39,161 nt of DNA from Candidatus Poseidoniia archaeon (GTDB lineage: Archaea > Thermoplasmatota > Poseidoniia > MGIII > CG-Epi1): positions 1-39,161 of the forward strand of contig JAPYSW010000009.1 of the NCBI GenBank assembly GCA_029936395.1. The letters run 5' to 3'. Every line of letters starts with the position of its first letter. Position 1 is the first letter of the stretch. The notes beneath the pieces are model-generated. The model saw only the letters and a program-made list of their open reading frames with translations. It ran no database searches and was not told the DNA's origin. Positions 7,742 through 17,371 of the stretch are shown in pieces. The translations under genes were made by a program, and so were the position numbers.

Positions 7742-10700
7742 TTAGAATAAACTTAAGCTATCCGAATTTGCCATTCTATCAAAAGTTTCAGTAACTAATG
7801 AATCTGGGCCCAAAACTTCTTTCGCCTTTAAGAATAAACAACGTATTTCACTTCGCTCTAAACCTTCTAGTGAAGGCATGATACCTGCTTTAATAACCTT
7901 ATCAAGAGCCAAATCAGGACCATATTTCGAAATTGAATTGAAAATAGTTACCATTGCATCAATCAATAAAGCTGGACCTATCTTACGGAAAGTACGAACT
8001 CCGACTGCTACTTCATCACCACGCTTTGGTGTTTCATCAGGTGTCAAAAATTTAACTAATTTTTCGTGACATTTGTACATGTTATTGTCATCATCATAAA
8101 AATCAAATTTCCGACTAGCATAATGTTTGCATTTCTCTCCAAATTTCCAAAGATCGTCTCCTTCAGGCCTATCTGGAACTAAACCTAACTTTTTCAACTT
8201 AAAGTATACGAACACTGGCATTCTATTGTACTCATCACCTGGGTCAGGTAAACCAATCTCAACAAATGCAAAACGACGCATTAAAGCAAAACCTACATTG
8301 AAAAGTGTATTCTTATCCTGAGTATTCATAGTTCCTATTATTCTAAATTCAGGAGGCATCATGAATGGAGCTCCTTTAGTTTCTTTATGTGTCAACAATG
8401 GTTGCTTATCTCTATACTCAAAGACTGTGAAAAGTTTACCAAACGCTTCATCAATATTAGCCCTATTAAACTCATCAATTACAAGATAATGAGGCCTTCC
8501 TGTTTCAACTATAGATTGTTCACACAATTTAGCTGCTTCAGCTACGTAACCATCTTTGAAATAATAACCACCAGAATCATCAGGTGAAATACCTCCAATA
8601 ACATCAAAATTAGACCATTCTGCATTAGCTGTAACTATAGTATAATTAGGAGCCATAGTTCCGTTAGGCTGTTTAATTTCGCCACATAGTTTCGTTAATA
8701 ATATATTTGATAAGGCTGTTTTACCAGTTCCAGGCTCACCAAACAGCATAATATTCTTACCAGAGGTTAAATGTGTAATTACTTCATCAACTGTATCTCT
8801 CGTAGTTGAATAAGCTTCAGCTATTTCTTCAAACTTGACATTGTAATCTACCTCTATTCCCTGTCTAATCACGACAGATTGATCCACAGCATCCATCATT
8901 GTTTTTTCAACAAGAGCCATCTCTGGCGTATGTTCTGTCGTATGCTTCAATTCAATCTGGAACTCATCACCATATTCCTCCATTAAAAATTCCATGGCAG
9001 AATCTACAGTCCATTCAGGCATAGCCGATTGTTGTCCAGGTATCGTTGGTGCAAACGGATCTTCACGATTAGGCATCGCCATATCGCTTGCAATTGAAAA
9101 TTCTTGTAACTTACGTGAACCAAATTTATAACTTAACCAGAATCCTATAGCTGTAACCAAAGTAGTAAGTGAAAGATATAGACGTCCTTGACTGTCTTGT
9201 GGTATTTCAATATCATTTCCCCCTATTAGAATTGGTGATAAGAAAGTGCCAAATAACGCAAAAATTCCAGCTGCGAAAATTCCAAAGTATGCCATTCCCA
9301 TTGAACTAGCATCGCCACTACGTTTTCGATAAAAGGAAAAAAGACCTACTGAGGCAACGCCAATCGCCATCACAGTTAGCATGGTGTCATTAGTATCCAT
9401 AACAAGACCATCCTCCCCATTTGTGATCAAATTATAAGCTAAAATTAAGAATTGTAAAACAAGACCGGAAATTATCATTGAAAAATATTTTGCTTCATCA
9501 ATGTCTCTAATCTTAGTACTTGTTATTAACCAATTACCGGCACCTATGAAAATAAATGTTGAAGCCATAAGAAGAAGCATACTATCCGAACCCCCTCCCT
9601 CCAGATAGAATGGTTTCACCAGTAATGCCTTGTATCCTACCCTCTGACATACAGTTTGCTCCTCAAAATCTATATTAGCCCTCATTTCTTCTAACTCGGA
9701 ATCCTGAAAAACAACAGTCCCATTATCTATTGATGATGTCGGAACAGTTCCATACGCATCCGTACAAATTAAGTAAGGACCTTGAGCATAATTAAAAAAG
9801 ACTGATGAAATCAATATAGCAACAGCAATCATAAACAAGTAGAAAGTTAAACTAGGTGGATCATCTAATGTACGCTCTTGCAAAGCGCGCCCAAGCAATA
9901 TACCTACTGAAACTATTAAACAAATAGTACAAACTAAACCAATTGTCAGAATCAAAGGCTCAATCAAATTATTAAGAATGCCTCCATAGACAATAAATAA
10001 AATAACTTCAGCAAGACCAAAAGCGATTATTGGTTGTAGTATCGCCTTATTGGAAACTGAAGTGTATAAATACAACGCACAAATAAATAAGATTATATTA
10101 AATAATACAAAAGAAACACCGCTCATCCAACTCATATTTACAAAACAACCGTATCTCTCACTATTATCTACAGTACCACTTTGGTTCGTATCAGTAACTG
10201 CATAAGTAATCAGTGGATCTTCTGCATCTTCGACTCTAAAATCTTCATACACTAATGCATCCCATATTTCACAATTGAAAGGTTCTCCAGTAAAGGGATC
10301 TGAAACTCCTCTTCCAATATCTACTCCATTCTTACGATAAGGAGTTACTGGCAGCGCACCATCTGAAGACTCCTCATCAGGCAAAGGAACTGTCGTTACA
10401 GCCAAACCTATAACTGAGAAAAATAGAAGAATAGAAATGACAAAAGCAATCAAAGGTGCCTTATAATTTATTTTCGAATCGGTTTTAAAGAAACCATCCA
10501 ATTTTCCAAAAAAGTTCCCAAAAGAGCCTTTAACGGTCGACAAAATATCAGAAAAAGAATTTGAACTACCTGATTTATCAGAAGATGGAACTTCAGAAGC
10601 TGATAATGCCTCCTCTATAGTTTTTTCTTCTTCAGTAATCGAAGGTGTTTCTGTTAAACTTGACACTACCTCTGTACTTTCAGCATCTGCTTTTTCTTCA

Positions 10701-10831
10701 ACTATAGGAGATGCTTCAGAGCCAGTTTCTTCGATAATACCACCTTCAGCCTCAAGGTCTGAACCACAAATAGCGCAAGAGACTTCATCCTCTTGTTCCT
10801 CCTCATATTGACAGACTGGACAAACCTTCAT
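7742..10831 (-). CDS. Zinc ribbon + polytopic membrane + McrB/MoxR-like AAA+ (AAA_5) ATPase fusion
   Basis: N-terminal CPVCQYEEEQEDEVSCAIC ribbon; acidic linker; many TM segments (about residues 125-590); C-terminal GEPGTGKT Walker A, HYLVIDEFNRANIDEAFGKLFTVFEYRD, FRIIGTMNTQDKNTLFNVGFALMRRFAF. Confidence 0.9.
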   Translation of the reverse strand: MKVCPVCQYEEEQEDEVSCAICGSDLEAEGGIIEETGSEASPIVEEKADAESTEVVSSLTETPSITEEEKTIEEALSASEVPSSDKSGSSNSFSDILSTVKGSFGNFFGKLDGFFKTDSKINYKAPLIAFVISILLFFSVIGLAVTTVPLPDEESSDGALPVTPYRKNGVDIGRGVSDPFTGEPFNCEIWDALVYEDFRVEDAEDPLITYAVTDTNQSGTVDNSERYGCFVNMSWMSGVSFVLFNIILFICALYLYTSVSNKAILQPIIAFGLAEVILFIVYGGILNNLIEPLILTIGLVCTICLIVSVGILLGRALQERTLDDPPSLTFYLFMIAVAILISSVFFNYAQGPYLICTDAYGTVPTSSIDNGTVVFQDSELEEMRANIDFEEQTVCQRVGYKALLVKPFYLEGGGSDSMLLLMASTFIFIGAGNWLITSTKIRDIDEAKYFSMIISGLVLQFLILAYNLITNGEDGLVMDTNDTMLTVMAIGVASVGLFSFYRKRSGDASSMGMAYFGIFAAGIFALFGTFLSPILIGGNDIEIPQDSQGRLYLSLTTLVTAIGFWLSYKFGSRKLQEFSIASDMAMPNREDPFAPTIPGQQSAMPEWTVDSAMEFLMEEYGDEFQIELKHTTEHTPEMALVEKTMMDAVDQSVVIRQGIEVDYNVKFEEIAEAYSTTRDTVDEVITHLTSGKNIMLFGEPGTGKTALSNILLTKLCGEIKQPNGTMAPNYTIVTANAEWSNFDVIGGISPDDSGGYYFKDGYVAEAAKLCEQSIVETGRPHYLVIDEFNRANIDEAFGKLFTVFEYRDKQPLLTHKETKGAPFMMPPEFRIIGTMNTQDKNTLFNVGFALMRRFAFVEIGLPDPGDEYNRMPVFVYFKLKKLGLVPDRPEGDDLWKFGEKCKHYASRKFDFYDDDNNMYKCHEKLVKFLTPDETPKRGDEVAVGVRTFRKIGPALLIDAMVTIFNSISKYGPDLALDKVIKAGIMPSLEGLERSEIRCLFLKAKEVLGPDSLVTETFDRMANSDSLSLF

Positions 10832-10919
10832 TGATTGTTAACAGAATCATGGTGTTAAAATATTAACTGATGCCAAATTAGCACAAATACAAGAAAAACA
10901 ATATTGCTAAAGAGCAAAC

Positions 10920-10927
10920 TTTAAATA
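10920..10927 (+). promoter_or_regulatory. Putative TATA box (TTTAAATA) for 10953..13331
   Basis: Element about 26 nt upstream of the ATG at 10953; leaderless spacing. Confidence 0.55.
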
Positions 10928-10952
10928 GGAGTCGGACCAAAAAGTAGTCCAC

Positions 10953-13331
10953 ATGAAAGAACAATTACAACAGATACAAGCGGTCGCCATTGTCACTTTC
11001 TTGTGTGTATTGATTTCAATCCATAGTAGTGGTGAATATGCTGAATGGTTTGAAGTCAGTGGAACAAGACAAAATGTCGATCCTGTAAGTGGAAATAACT
11101 CAGGCGATAGTTTCCGTTTTGAATACAGCTACTATCTTTCTGAATATATTTATTTTGAACAGAATGGCGAACAAAGAACTGTCCAATATAATAATGCAAT
11201 CGATTGTGACTCTTGTTTAAGTCAGAATCAAGCTTCTAAAAATGTAGAACGTCTCGCATATGGTACTGCACTAATGGCTATTGCTGTTGCATATATGGCA
11301 AATGATTCTATCAAAAATTTACATAAAAAGAATCTAAGAAAAGCTCTTACTAACTTAAAATATTCCGCAATACTCGTATTAGTCTTGGGAGCCTTGACGG
11401 CTTCTTCATTTGCTATGTCATGGCCAACTGCATTAACAGAAGATGAAGCTGGAATAAGTACTGAAATGGAACAACAACCTGTTTTAGGATGTATAGTCAA
11501 TACATTAACTTTCTACGGCAGTGGCTCTTGTGAAACATATGTTGAAACTGAAAAGGGATCTGTCGATAAGATAACTGCTAGAATAAGCCCGATATCATGG
11601 AGTCCGGGAATTGGTTTCTTTGTCGTTCTGTTAGGAGGTATTCTAACCGGAGGTGGGACACTGTACATTCTTGGCAATATTGATGAAGAATGGCAGAATG
11701 TACTGAAAAAACAAGACCTTATAGAAAGACAACAAAAAATACAAAATGGTGAAATTGATAAGAATAAAGATCTTCTCCGAGAATTTGAAGATACTGAAGA
11801 AAAATTAAGAAATGCAGAAAGAAAAATACAAGAAGTAAAAACTGTTGCTGAAGGTATTGATTATGATGGAATTGATGATTTAAACGTTGAATTGGATAGA
11901 CTAACAGCACTCAATCAAAGTGTAGAAACATTAAATAATTCACTGGAAAACAAGTTAAAAAGTGCTAGAATAGCTACTTCTGAAGTTGAAAAAAGATCGC
12001 GAATGGCTGAAAAAGAATTGAATGACGATTTAGCTGCTAAGTCAAATCTTGAAACCGAAATCGATGATTTAAGAGGAAAACATGAAAATGATATGAGGTT
12101 AAGCGATAGAATGACTCGTGAAATTGGTTCTCTAAGAAAAATGAGTGAGGATGCTGAAGAAAAAGCACACGAAGCTGAAAAGAAATTAAAAATTGAAAAA
12201 CCTGAAACTATCAGTGCCCTAGAATCTTATGACTCCGTAAAAGCCGCATACGATAAGACTGTTGAAGAAAAGAACAATCTTGAAAAAGAAATAATGGATT
12301 ATGAACAGCATACCTTGGAATCTAATGAAAGAGAAAAAGCAGCAGAAACTGAACGAAAAGATGCCACACAGCGAAGAAAAGAACTAGACCGAGAAGTGAA
12401 ACTTATGGACAAAAATAAAAACCGTATAAATGACAAATTTACAACGCTTACAACTAGCATAGAAAAAGCAAAAAAAGATCTGGCTGCAGCGCGTGAAAAA
12501 GCAGCAGTCACATTAAGTGAATTGGATTTAGAAAGAGAAACAATAATTGAATTACAACAAGAAGCAGAAAAGCATAGGGCAAAAGAAGGTGAAATAATTG
12601 GCTTAACTGACTCATTAAAGGAACTACAAGAACAAGTTGCTGAACAAGGTACCTCAAATTCTGGAATTCAAAATGATTTAAAAGATGAAACTAATAGAAA
12701 AAGGAAAACTCAAACTGATCTCAGTACATTAGAAAGGGCTTCAAAACAAGTTAGTAAAGTAATGGAGAGTCTGAAAAAACAATTTGATGAAGCTAAAACT
12801 GAATTAAATATTTCTATGGATGATCGAAACCAAGCAGAACGACTACTCGAGGTCGAAAAAGCAGAACATGATAAATTGAAAGAAGATCTTGAATTTCTAC
12901 AAGGAACGACTATCGGAAATGAAGAAGATACTGAAAGAAAAATAAAAGCTATGGAAATAGAGACTCCAAAAAATCAAGAACAAGCTAGGGAAATGAAAGA
13001 AGAAATTGATGAACTGAATGCTCAAAATTTAGATTTATCTGACAAAATTAAAGAAGCTAGAATTGATAGCATTGACAAAGTGGCAGAACAACCTGTAACT
13101 GAAACTAATAATTCTGAAGCACCTGTCGCAACTATTGGTTCAAGTGTTATAGTTAAAAACTTGACAAAGGAAACTGAACATCATTTTGAACTTGTTAATC
13201 CCGACCAAGTGGATCCAAAGAACGGGAAAATACCATTGACTAATCCTATTGGAAAAGCTCTAGAAGGTGCTAAAGAAGGGGACGAAGTTAAAGTAGGACC
13301 AAATCTATTCAAAGTATTAAAATTGAATTAA
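10953..13331 (+). CDS. Membrane-anchored long coiled-coil protein with C-terminal GreA/GreB-like module
   Basis: TM segments near N-terminus (VAIVTFLCVLISIH, YSAILVLVLGALTASSFAM, GIGFFVVLLGGILTGGGTLYILG), ~400-aa charged coiled coil, C-terminus GSSVIVKNLTKETEHHFELVNPDQVDPKNGKIPLTNPIGKALEGAKEGDEVKVGPNLFKVLKLN matching the GreA C-terminal domain pattern. Confidence 0.88.
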   Translation: MKEQLQQIQAVAIVTFLCVLISIHSSGEYAEWFEVSGTRQNVDPVSGNNSGDSFRFEYSYYLSEYIYFEQNGEQRTVQYNNAIDCDSCLSQNQASKNVERLAYGTALMAIAVAYMANDSIKNLHKKNLRKALTNLKYSAILVLVLGALTASSFAMSWPTALTEDEAGISTEMEQQPVLGCIVNTLTFYGSGSCETYVETEKGSVDKITARISPISWSPGIGFFVVLLGGILTGGGTLYILGNIDEEWQNVLKKQDLIERQQKIQNGEIDKNKDLLREFEDTEEKLRNAERKIQEVKTVAEGIDYDGIDDLNVELDRLTALNQSVETLNNSLENKLKSARIATSEVEKRSRMAEKELNDDLAAKSNLETEIDDLRGKHENDMRLSDRMTREIGSLRKMSEDAEEKAHEAEKKLKIEKPETISALESYDSVKAAYDKTVEEKNNLEKEIMDYEQHTLESNEREKAAETERKDATQRRKELDREVKLMDKNKNRINDKFTTLTTSIEKAKKDLAAAREKAAVTLSELDLERETIIELQQEAEKHRAKEGEIIGLTDSLKELQEQVAEQGTSNSGIQNDLKDETNRKRKTQTDLSTLERASKQVSKVMESLKKQFDEAKTELNISMDDRNQAERLLEVEKAEHDKLKEDLEFLQGTTIGNEEDTERKIKAMEIETPKNQEQAREMKEEIDELNAQNLDLSDKIKEARIDSIDKVAEQPVTETNNSEAPVATIGSSVIVKNLTKETEHHFELVNPDQVDPKNGKIPLTNPIGKALEGAKEGDEVKVGPNLFKVLKLN

Positions 13332-13384
13332 GCTTAATATCTCTATTAAAGAGACTAAAATATAGACGCCGCTTATAGTGTATA

Positions 13385-15091
13385 ATGAACTTAGAACTAC
13401 CAAGTGAAAGCAAAGTAATGCACAATTGGAAGTGGAATGAATACAAACCTTATTTCGAAGATTTATTGAATCAAAATATAGATAAAACAAACATTAATGC
13501 TTGGATGAAATATTGGTCTGATTTTAGTGAATTAATTGGTGAAGTAGGAACTGATGTGTATGTTGCTACAACTGTAGACACTACAGACGAAGATGCTAAA
13601 AACAGATTTAATACATTTCTAGAGGATGTTAGCGAAAATGCAAGCTCTAAAAATCAAGCATTAAGAAAGAAACTGCTAGACAGTGGATGTGTACCTAACA
13701 ATTTTGAAATTCCATTAAGATCAATAAAGAGTGAAGTGGAATTGTTTAGGGAAAATAACCTTTCCCTCATGACGAATGATAGTAAATTATCAAAGGAATA
13801 TGACGCAATTATTGGAGCTCAGACAGTTAAATGGGAAGGTAAAGAAATAACAATTACCCAATTAGGACCTGTTCTTTTAGAAACTAATCGAGAAAGAAGA
13901 GAAAAAGCCTGGAGATTAGCTGCTGGAAGAAGACTGAAAGACAGAGACAAGATAAATGAAGTCTGGAAGAAAATTTTGAAAATAAGAGTGGACATTGCTA
14001 AGAATGCAGATAAAGACAACTACCGTTCCTGGAGATGGGAATACCTGAGTCGATTCGATTATACACCAGATGACTGTTTGAATTTCCATTCGGCTATTGA
14101 AAAAGTAGTTATGCCTTTTGCAAACAAATTAATAAAAAAGAGAAAAGAAGAACTTGGATTAGAAATACTAAAACCTTGGGATTTGAGTGTGGACCCACTC
14201 AATAGAAGCCCTTTGAAACCATTTGAAGATGCAAATGAATTAGAAGAAAAATGCCATAATATATTTAATGCAGTAGATTCAGAACTTGGAAACCATTTCA
14301 AAATAATGCGAGAGGAAAAATTATTAGATCTTGCTAATCGAAAAGGAAAAGCACCAGGGGGCTATTGTACTGAATATTATCATAGAAGAGTTCCATTTAT
14401 TTTTATGAATGCAGTTGGAACTCACAGCGACGTTCAAACCATGTTACATGAAGGAGGACACGCATTTCATGTCTTTGAATCTAATCAATTACCATACTCT
14501 GCACAACGTGATGTAGGGATGGAGTTTGCTGAAGTAGCATCAATGTCTATGGAACTATTATCAGCACCTTATCTGACTAAAGATTTTGGAGGATTCTACG
14601 ATAAAGAAGAAGCTAAAAGGGCTAGGATAGAACATCTCGAAAAAACGATAATGTTCTTACCTTATATGGCCGTTGTGGACGCCTTTCAACACTGGGCATA
14701 TACTAATCCTGAAGATGCAATGGAGCCAAACAATTGTGACTCGAAATGGACTGAACTATGGAACCGATTTCAAGTTTATGATGATCTTGATTCAAGTGAA
14801 TTCAAAGATATAATTGCAACTGGGTGGCACAACAAACTCCATCTTTTTCATGTTCCCTTCTACTATGTAGAATATGGGATGGCCCAGTTAGGAGCAATTC
14901 AAGTATGGGGCAACGCACTGAAAGATCAAAAAGAAGCAGTTAGGCAATACAGACATGCACTCAGCCTAGGTGGAAATGCAACACTCCCCGAACTCTTTGA
15001 GGCTGCGGGTGCAAAATTTGAATTTGGAGAAGATATGTTAGAATATGCTATTAATTTAATTGACACTAATCTCAAGGAGTTAAATACATGA
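13385..15091 (+). CDS. M3 family oligoendopeptidase (PepF-like)
   Basis: MLHEGGHAFHVFE (HExxH) active site and M3-type C-terminal region FHVPFYYVEYGMAQLGAIQVW. Confidence 0.93.
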   Translation: MNLELPSESKVMHNWKWNEYKPYFEDLLNQNIDKTNINAWMKYWSDFSELIGEVGTDVYVATTVDTTDEDAKNRFNTFLEDVSENASSKNQALRKKLLDSGCVPNNFEIPLRSIKSEVELFRENNLSLMTNDSKLSKEYDAIIGAQTVKWEGKEITITQLGPVLLETNRERREKAWRLAAGRRLKDRDKINEVWKKILKIRVDIAKNADKDNYRSWRWEYLSRFDYTPDDCLNFHSAIEKVVMPFANKLIKKRKEELGLEILKPWDLSVDPLNRSPLKPFEDANELEEKCHNIFNAVDSELGNHFKIMREEKLLDLANRKGKAPGGYCTEYYHRRVPFIFMNAVGTHSDVQTMLHEGGHAFHVFESNQLPYSAQRDVGMEFAEVASMSMELLSAPYLTKDFGGFYDKEEAKRARIEHLEKTIMFLPYMAVVDAFQHWAYTNPEDAMEPNNCDSKWTELWNRFQVYDDLDSSEFKDIIATGWHNKLHLFHVPFYYVEYGMAQLGAIQVWGNALKDQKEAVRQYRHALSLGGNATLPELFEAAGAKFEFGEDMLEYAINLIDTNLKELNT

Positions 15092-15555
15092 ATAACAAAG
15101 CTGTACAAGACAAATATGCACCTAATTCCATATGTTTTGGTTGCGGCCCTTTAAACAAGAAAGGATTACGAATAAAGTCATATCGTATTGATAATGGACT
15201 TGAAATGGAATTTGAACCTGAAGAAAGTCATCAGGCTTTTCCGGGCGTAATTAATGGAGGCATTATTGGAACTTTACTAGATTGCCACGGAAACTGGACT
15301 GCTGCAATTGCAATAATGGATAAAAATAAACTAGATGCACCTTTATGCACAGTTACAGCCCAATATGAAGTGAAATTGAAGAGACCCACGCCCTTAGGAT
15401 ATAACTTAAAATTAAAAAGCAAAGTCCTAGCAATTCAAGATGACCGTGCTGAAGTAATAATTGAATTGAAAGCCGACGATAAAACCTGTGCAACAGGTAG
15501 AGGGCTATTCGTAGCAGTCAAAGAAGGCCATCCAGCCCACCATCGCTGGCACTAA
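15088..15555 (+). CDS. Hotdog-fold thioesterase (PaaI-like)
   Basis: CFGCGPLNKKGLRIKS..., FPGVINGGIIGTLLDCHGNW; ATGA overlap with upstream gene. Confidence 0.85.
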   Translation: MNNKAVQDKYAPNSICFGCGPLNKKGLRIKSYRIDNGLEMEFEPEESHQAFPGVINGGIIGTLLDCHGNWTAAIAIMDKNKLDAPLCTVTAQYEVKLKRPTPLGYNLKLKSKVLAIQDDRAEVIIELKADDKTCATGRGLFVAVKEGHPAHHRWH

Positions 15556-15923
15556 TGAATTTAGAAAAATTATGGAATAAAGCCATAGTAGAACATAATA
15601 ATGAAGAATATCATGAATCTCATGAACTTTTTGAAGATTTGTGGATGGAACTAGATGACCGAACTGAAAAAGATATAGTACAAACTCTAGCTCAAGCAGA
15701 TGCTCTTGCAGTTCATATTCAAACTGGAAATATACGGGCTGCACAAAGATTAATGAGACTGCTACCCGAATTATTGCAAAATTTCCCATCTGAATATCGA
15801 CTTATTGACCTAAGTGAAATGAAAACTTGGATATTGGAGATGATTTCCAACATTCCGCAGTCTGGAGACATAGAGAAAAGACAAATCGAAAATTCAAGGC
15901 CGCCTAAATTAACCAAGAATTGA
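15555..15923 (+). CDS. DUF309 family protein
   Basis: NKAIVEHNNEEYHESHELFEDLWMEL, typical helical DUF309 pattern. Confidence 0.75.
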   Translation: MNLEKLWNKAIVEHNNEEYHESHELFEDLWMELDDRTEKDIVQTLAQADALAVHIQTGNIRAAQRLMRLLPELLQNFPSEYRLIDLSEMKTWILEMISNIPQSGDIEKRQIENSRPPKLTKN

Positions 15924-16931
15924 AACTAATTTATTATAAAGTTCGGGACTTGAATTACAAGCTTCTTGTAAAGGTTGAAATAATTCGAATAACGCAGATG
16001 CAGTTCCATTTTTCATATCAAGGGGATGTAAACTTCCTGAAACATACGAATTTTCTAAATCACTATAAGATTTGAATTCAAGATTACCACCAAACTTTTC
16101 AGGCCTTTCTATGACGATTTTACCTAATCCAGGTACCAATAAATGCTCCCAAAGATCCAAAACCGGATTCGCCTCTCTTTCAGGAGGACAATATGCTTTG
16201 GACAATTTTTTGGTTAAAACCTTTTCAGTGTCATGGATAAGTAAAGCTCCCGAAGGATTGGATTTTGACATTTTGGAATCAGTATCCATTCTACCGGGGC
16301 CTGATAATGAACCTAATAGTGGAGTGTGTAAAGCAACAGGTTTAGATATCTTTAGCTTTTCAGCTGCATCTCGTGCTAACATATGGGCGTGCCTTTGATC
16401 CATACCTCCTAAGGCTAAATCCACATTTAAGGCATAAATATCTGTAGCTTGCATTGCAGGATAGAAAAACTTAGACATATCTCTATCACCATCCCCTTCA
16501 CTTCGTCCCATAATTGACAAAGCTCGTCGCATTCTTTTAAGACTGCTCGATTTGGATACTCGAAGAACCATCTCCCAATAACCCTCTTCACTAACCAATT
16601 CACTTGCAGTTTTAAATTCGACACCGGGACTAAATACCGAAAACATTTGCTTTTGATATTCAACACCGACTCTTAAATTATCCCAATCACCTTTCAATTT
16701 GTCATTAATATACCCATGCCAGTCTGCCAATAATATTGTAACTTGAAAACCAGCATTCATTAAATCTCGTATCTTAAGCATTGGGACTAAAGATCCTGCA
16801 TGCAGTAAACCTGATGGTTCAAAACCAACATATGCGCTTGGTTTATCTTTGGAAGATAATAAATTTTCAAGCTCAGACTCACTAACGCACTCAATTACAC
16901 CCCTCATTATCTGAGCTTTACGTTCTTCCAT
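15909..16931 (-). CDS. tyrS: Tyrosyl-tRNA synthetase (archaeal type)
   Basis: YVGFEPSGLLHAGSLVPMLKI, LLADWHGYINDKL, GGMDQRHAHMLARD, KMSKSNP. Confidence 0.93.
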   Translation of the reverse strand: MEERKAQIMRGVIECVSESELENLLSSKDKPSAYVGFEPSGLLHAGSLVPMLKIRDLMNAGFQVTILLADWHGYINDKLKGDWDNLRVGVEYQKQMFSVFSPGVEFKTASELVSEEGYWEMVLRVSKSSSLKRMRRALSIMGRSEGDGDRDMSKFFYPAMQATDIYALNVDLALGGMDQRHAHMLARDAAEKLKISKPVALHTPLLGSLSGPGRMDTDSKMSKSNPSGALLIHDTEKVLTKKLSKAYCPPEREANPVLDLWEHLLVPGLGKIVIERPEKFGGNLEFKSYSDLENSYVSGSLHPLDMKNGTASALFELFQPLQEACNSSPELYNKLVSILG

Positions 16932-16968
16932 AATCTCATTGAAACATATGAGTAAATAACTCCTTTGG

Positions 16969-16976
16969 TTTATATT
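16969..16976 (+). promoter_or_regulatory. Putative TATA box (TTTATATT) for 17000..17371
   Basis: About 27 nt upstream of the ATG at 17000. Confidence 0.5.
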
Positions 16977-16999
16977 TGAGGCACCATAAAATTATTTAA

Positions 17000-17371
17000 A
17001 TGAGGCTAGATAGGATGTCTGAGTTAAAAATGTCTGAATCTAATCCTGATGTTCTAAAAGCTGTCCGACTTTTAGTCGGTGATATCGTCAATAAAGAGAG
17101 ATATGTTATGCTCCCTGCTGACCCTGGTGAAGGAGACCCTATCCTTGGTAAATTCCGTACCGTTAGTGATGCTAAACGTTTTGCAAACCGAAGTGATATG
17201 CCTGAATTTTCACTGTGGACGCGTTTGAAAGTTGTTGGTGGCGGAAGTAAATCATTAAAAGAAGATTTTAGTGATGATGAGAAAATTGATGATGATTTAG
17301 GTGACCTTTTAGATGATGATGCAGATCTTCCTAATCTCAAAGATGATGCTGACCTTGATGAACTTCTATGA
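17000..17371 (+). CDS. Small protein with Asp-rich C-terminal tail, hypothetical
   Basis: ORF overlaps downstream PAC2 gene by ATGA; tail DDEKIDDDLGDLLDDDADLPNLKDDADLDELL; alternative ATG at 17015. Confidence 0.75.
   Translation: MRLDRMSELKMSESNPDVLKAVRLLVGDIVNKERYVMLPADPGEGDPILGKFRTVSDAKRFANRSDMPEFSLWTRLKVVGGGSKSLKEDFSDDEKIDDDLGDLLDDDADLPNLKDDADLDELL

Noticed and set aside
7742-8900. Possible McrBC-type restriction system
   Set aside because: The AAA domain is McrB-like but no McrC nuclease or DNA-recognition domain is adjacent, and the rest of the protein is membrane-embedded
11719-11910. Antisense 63-aa ORF rich in Phe/Leu/His
   Set aside because: Reverse reading of coiled-coil coding sequence; compositional artefact
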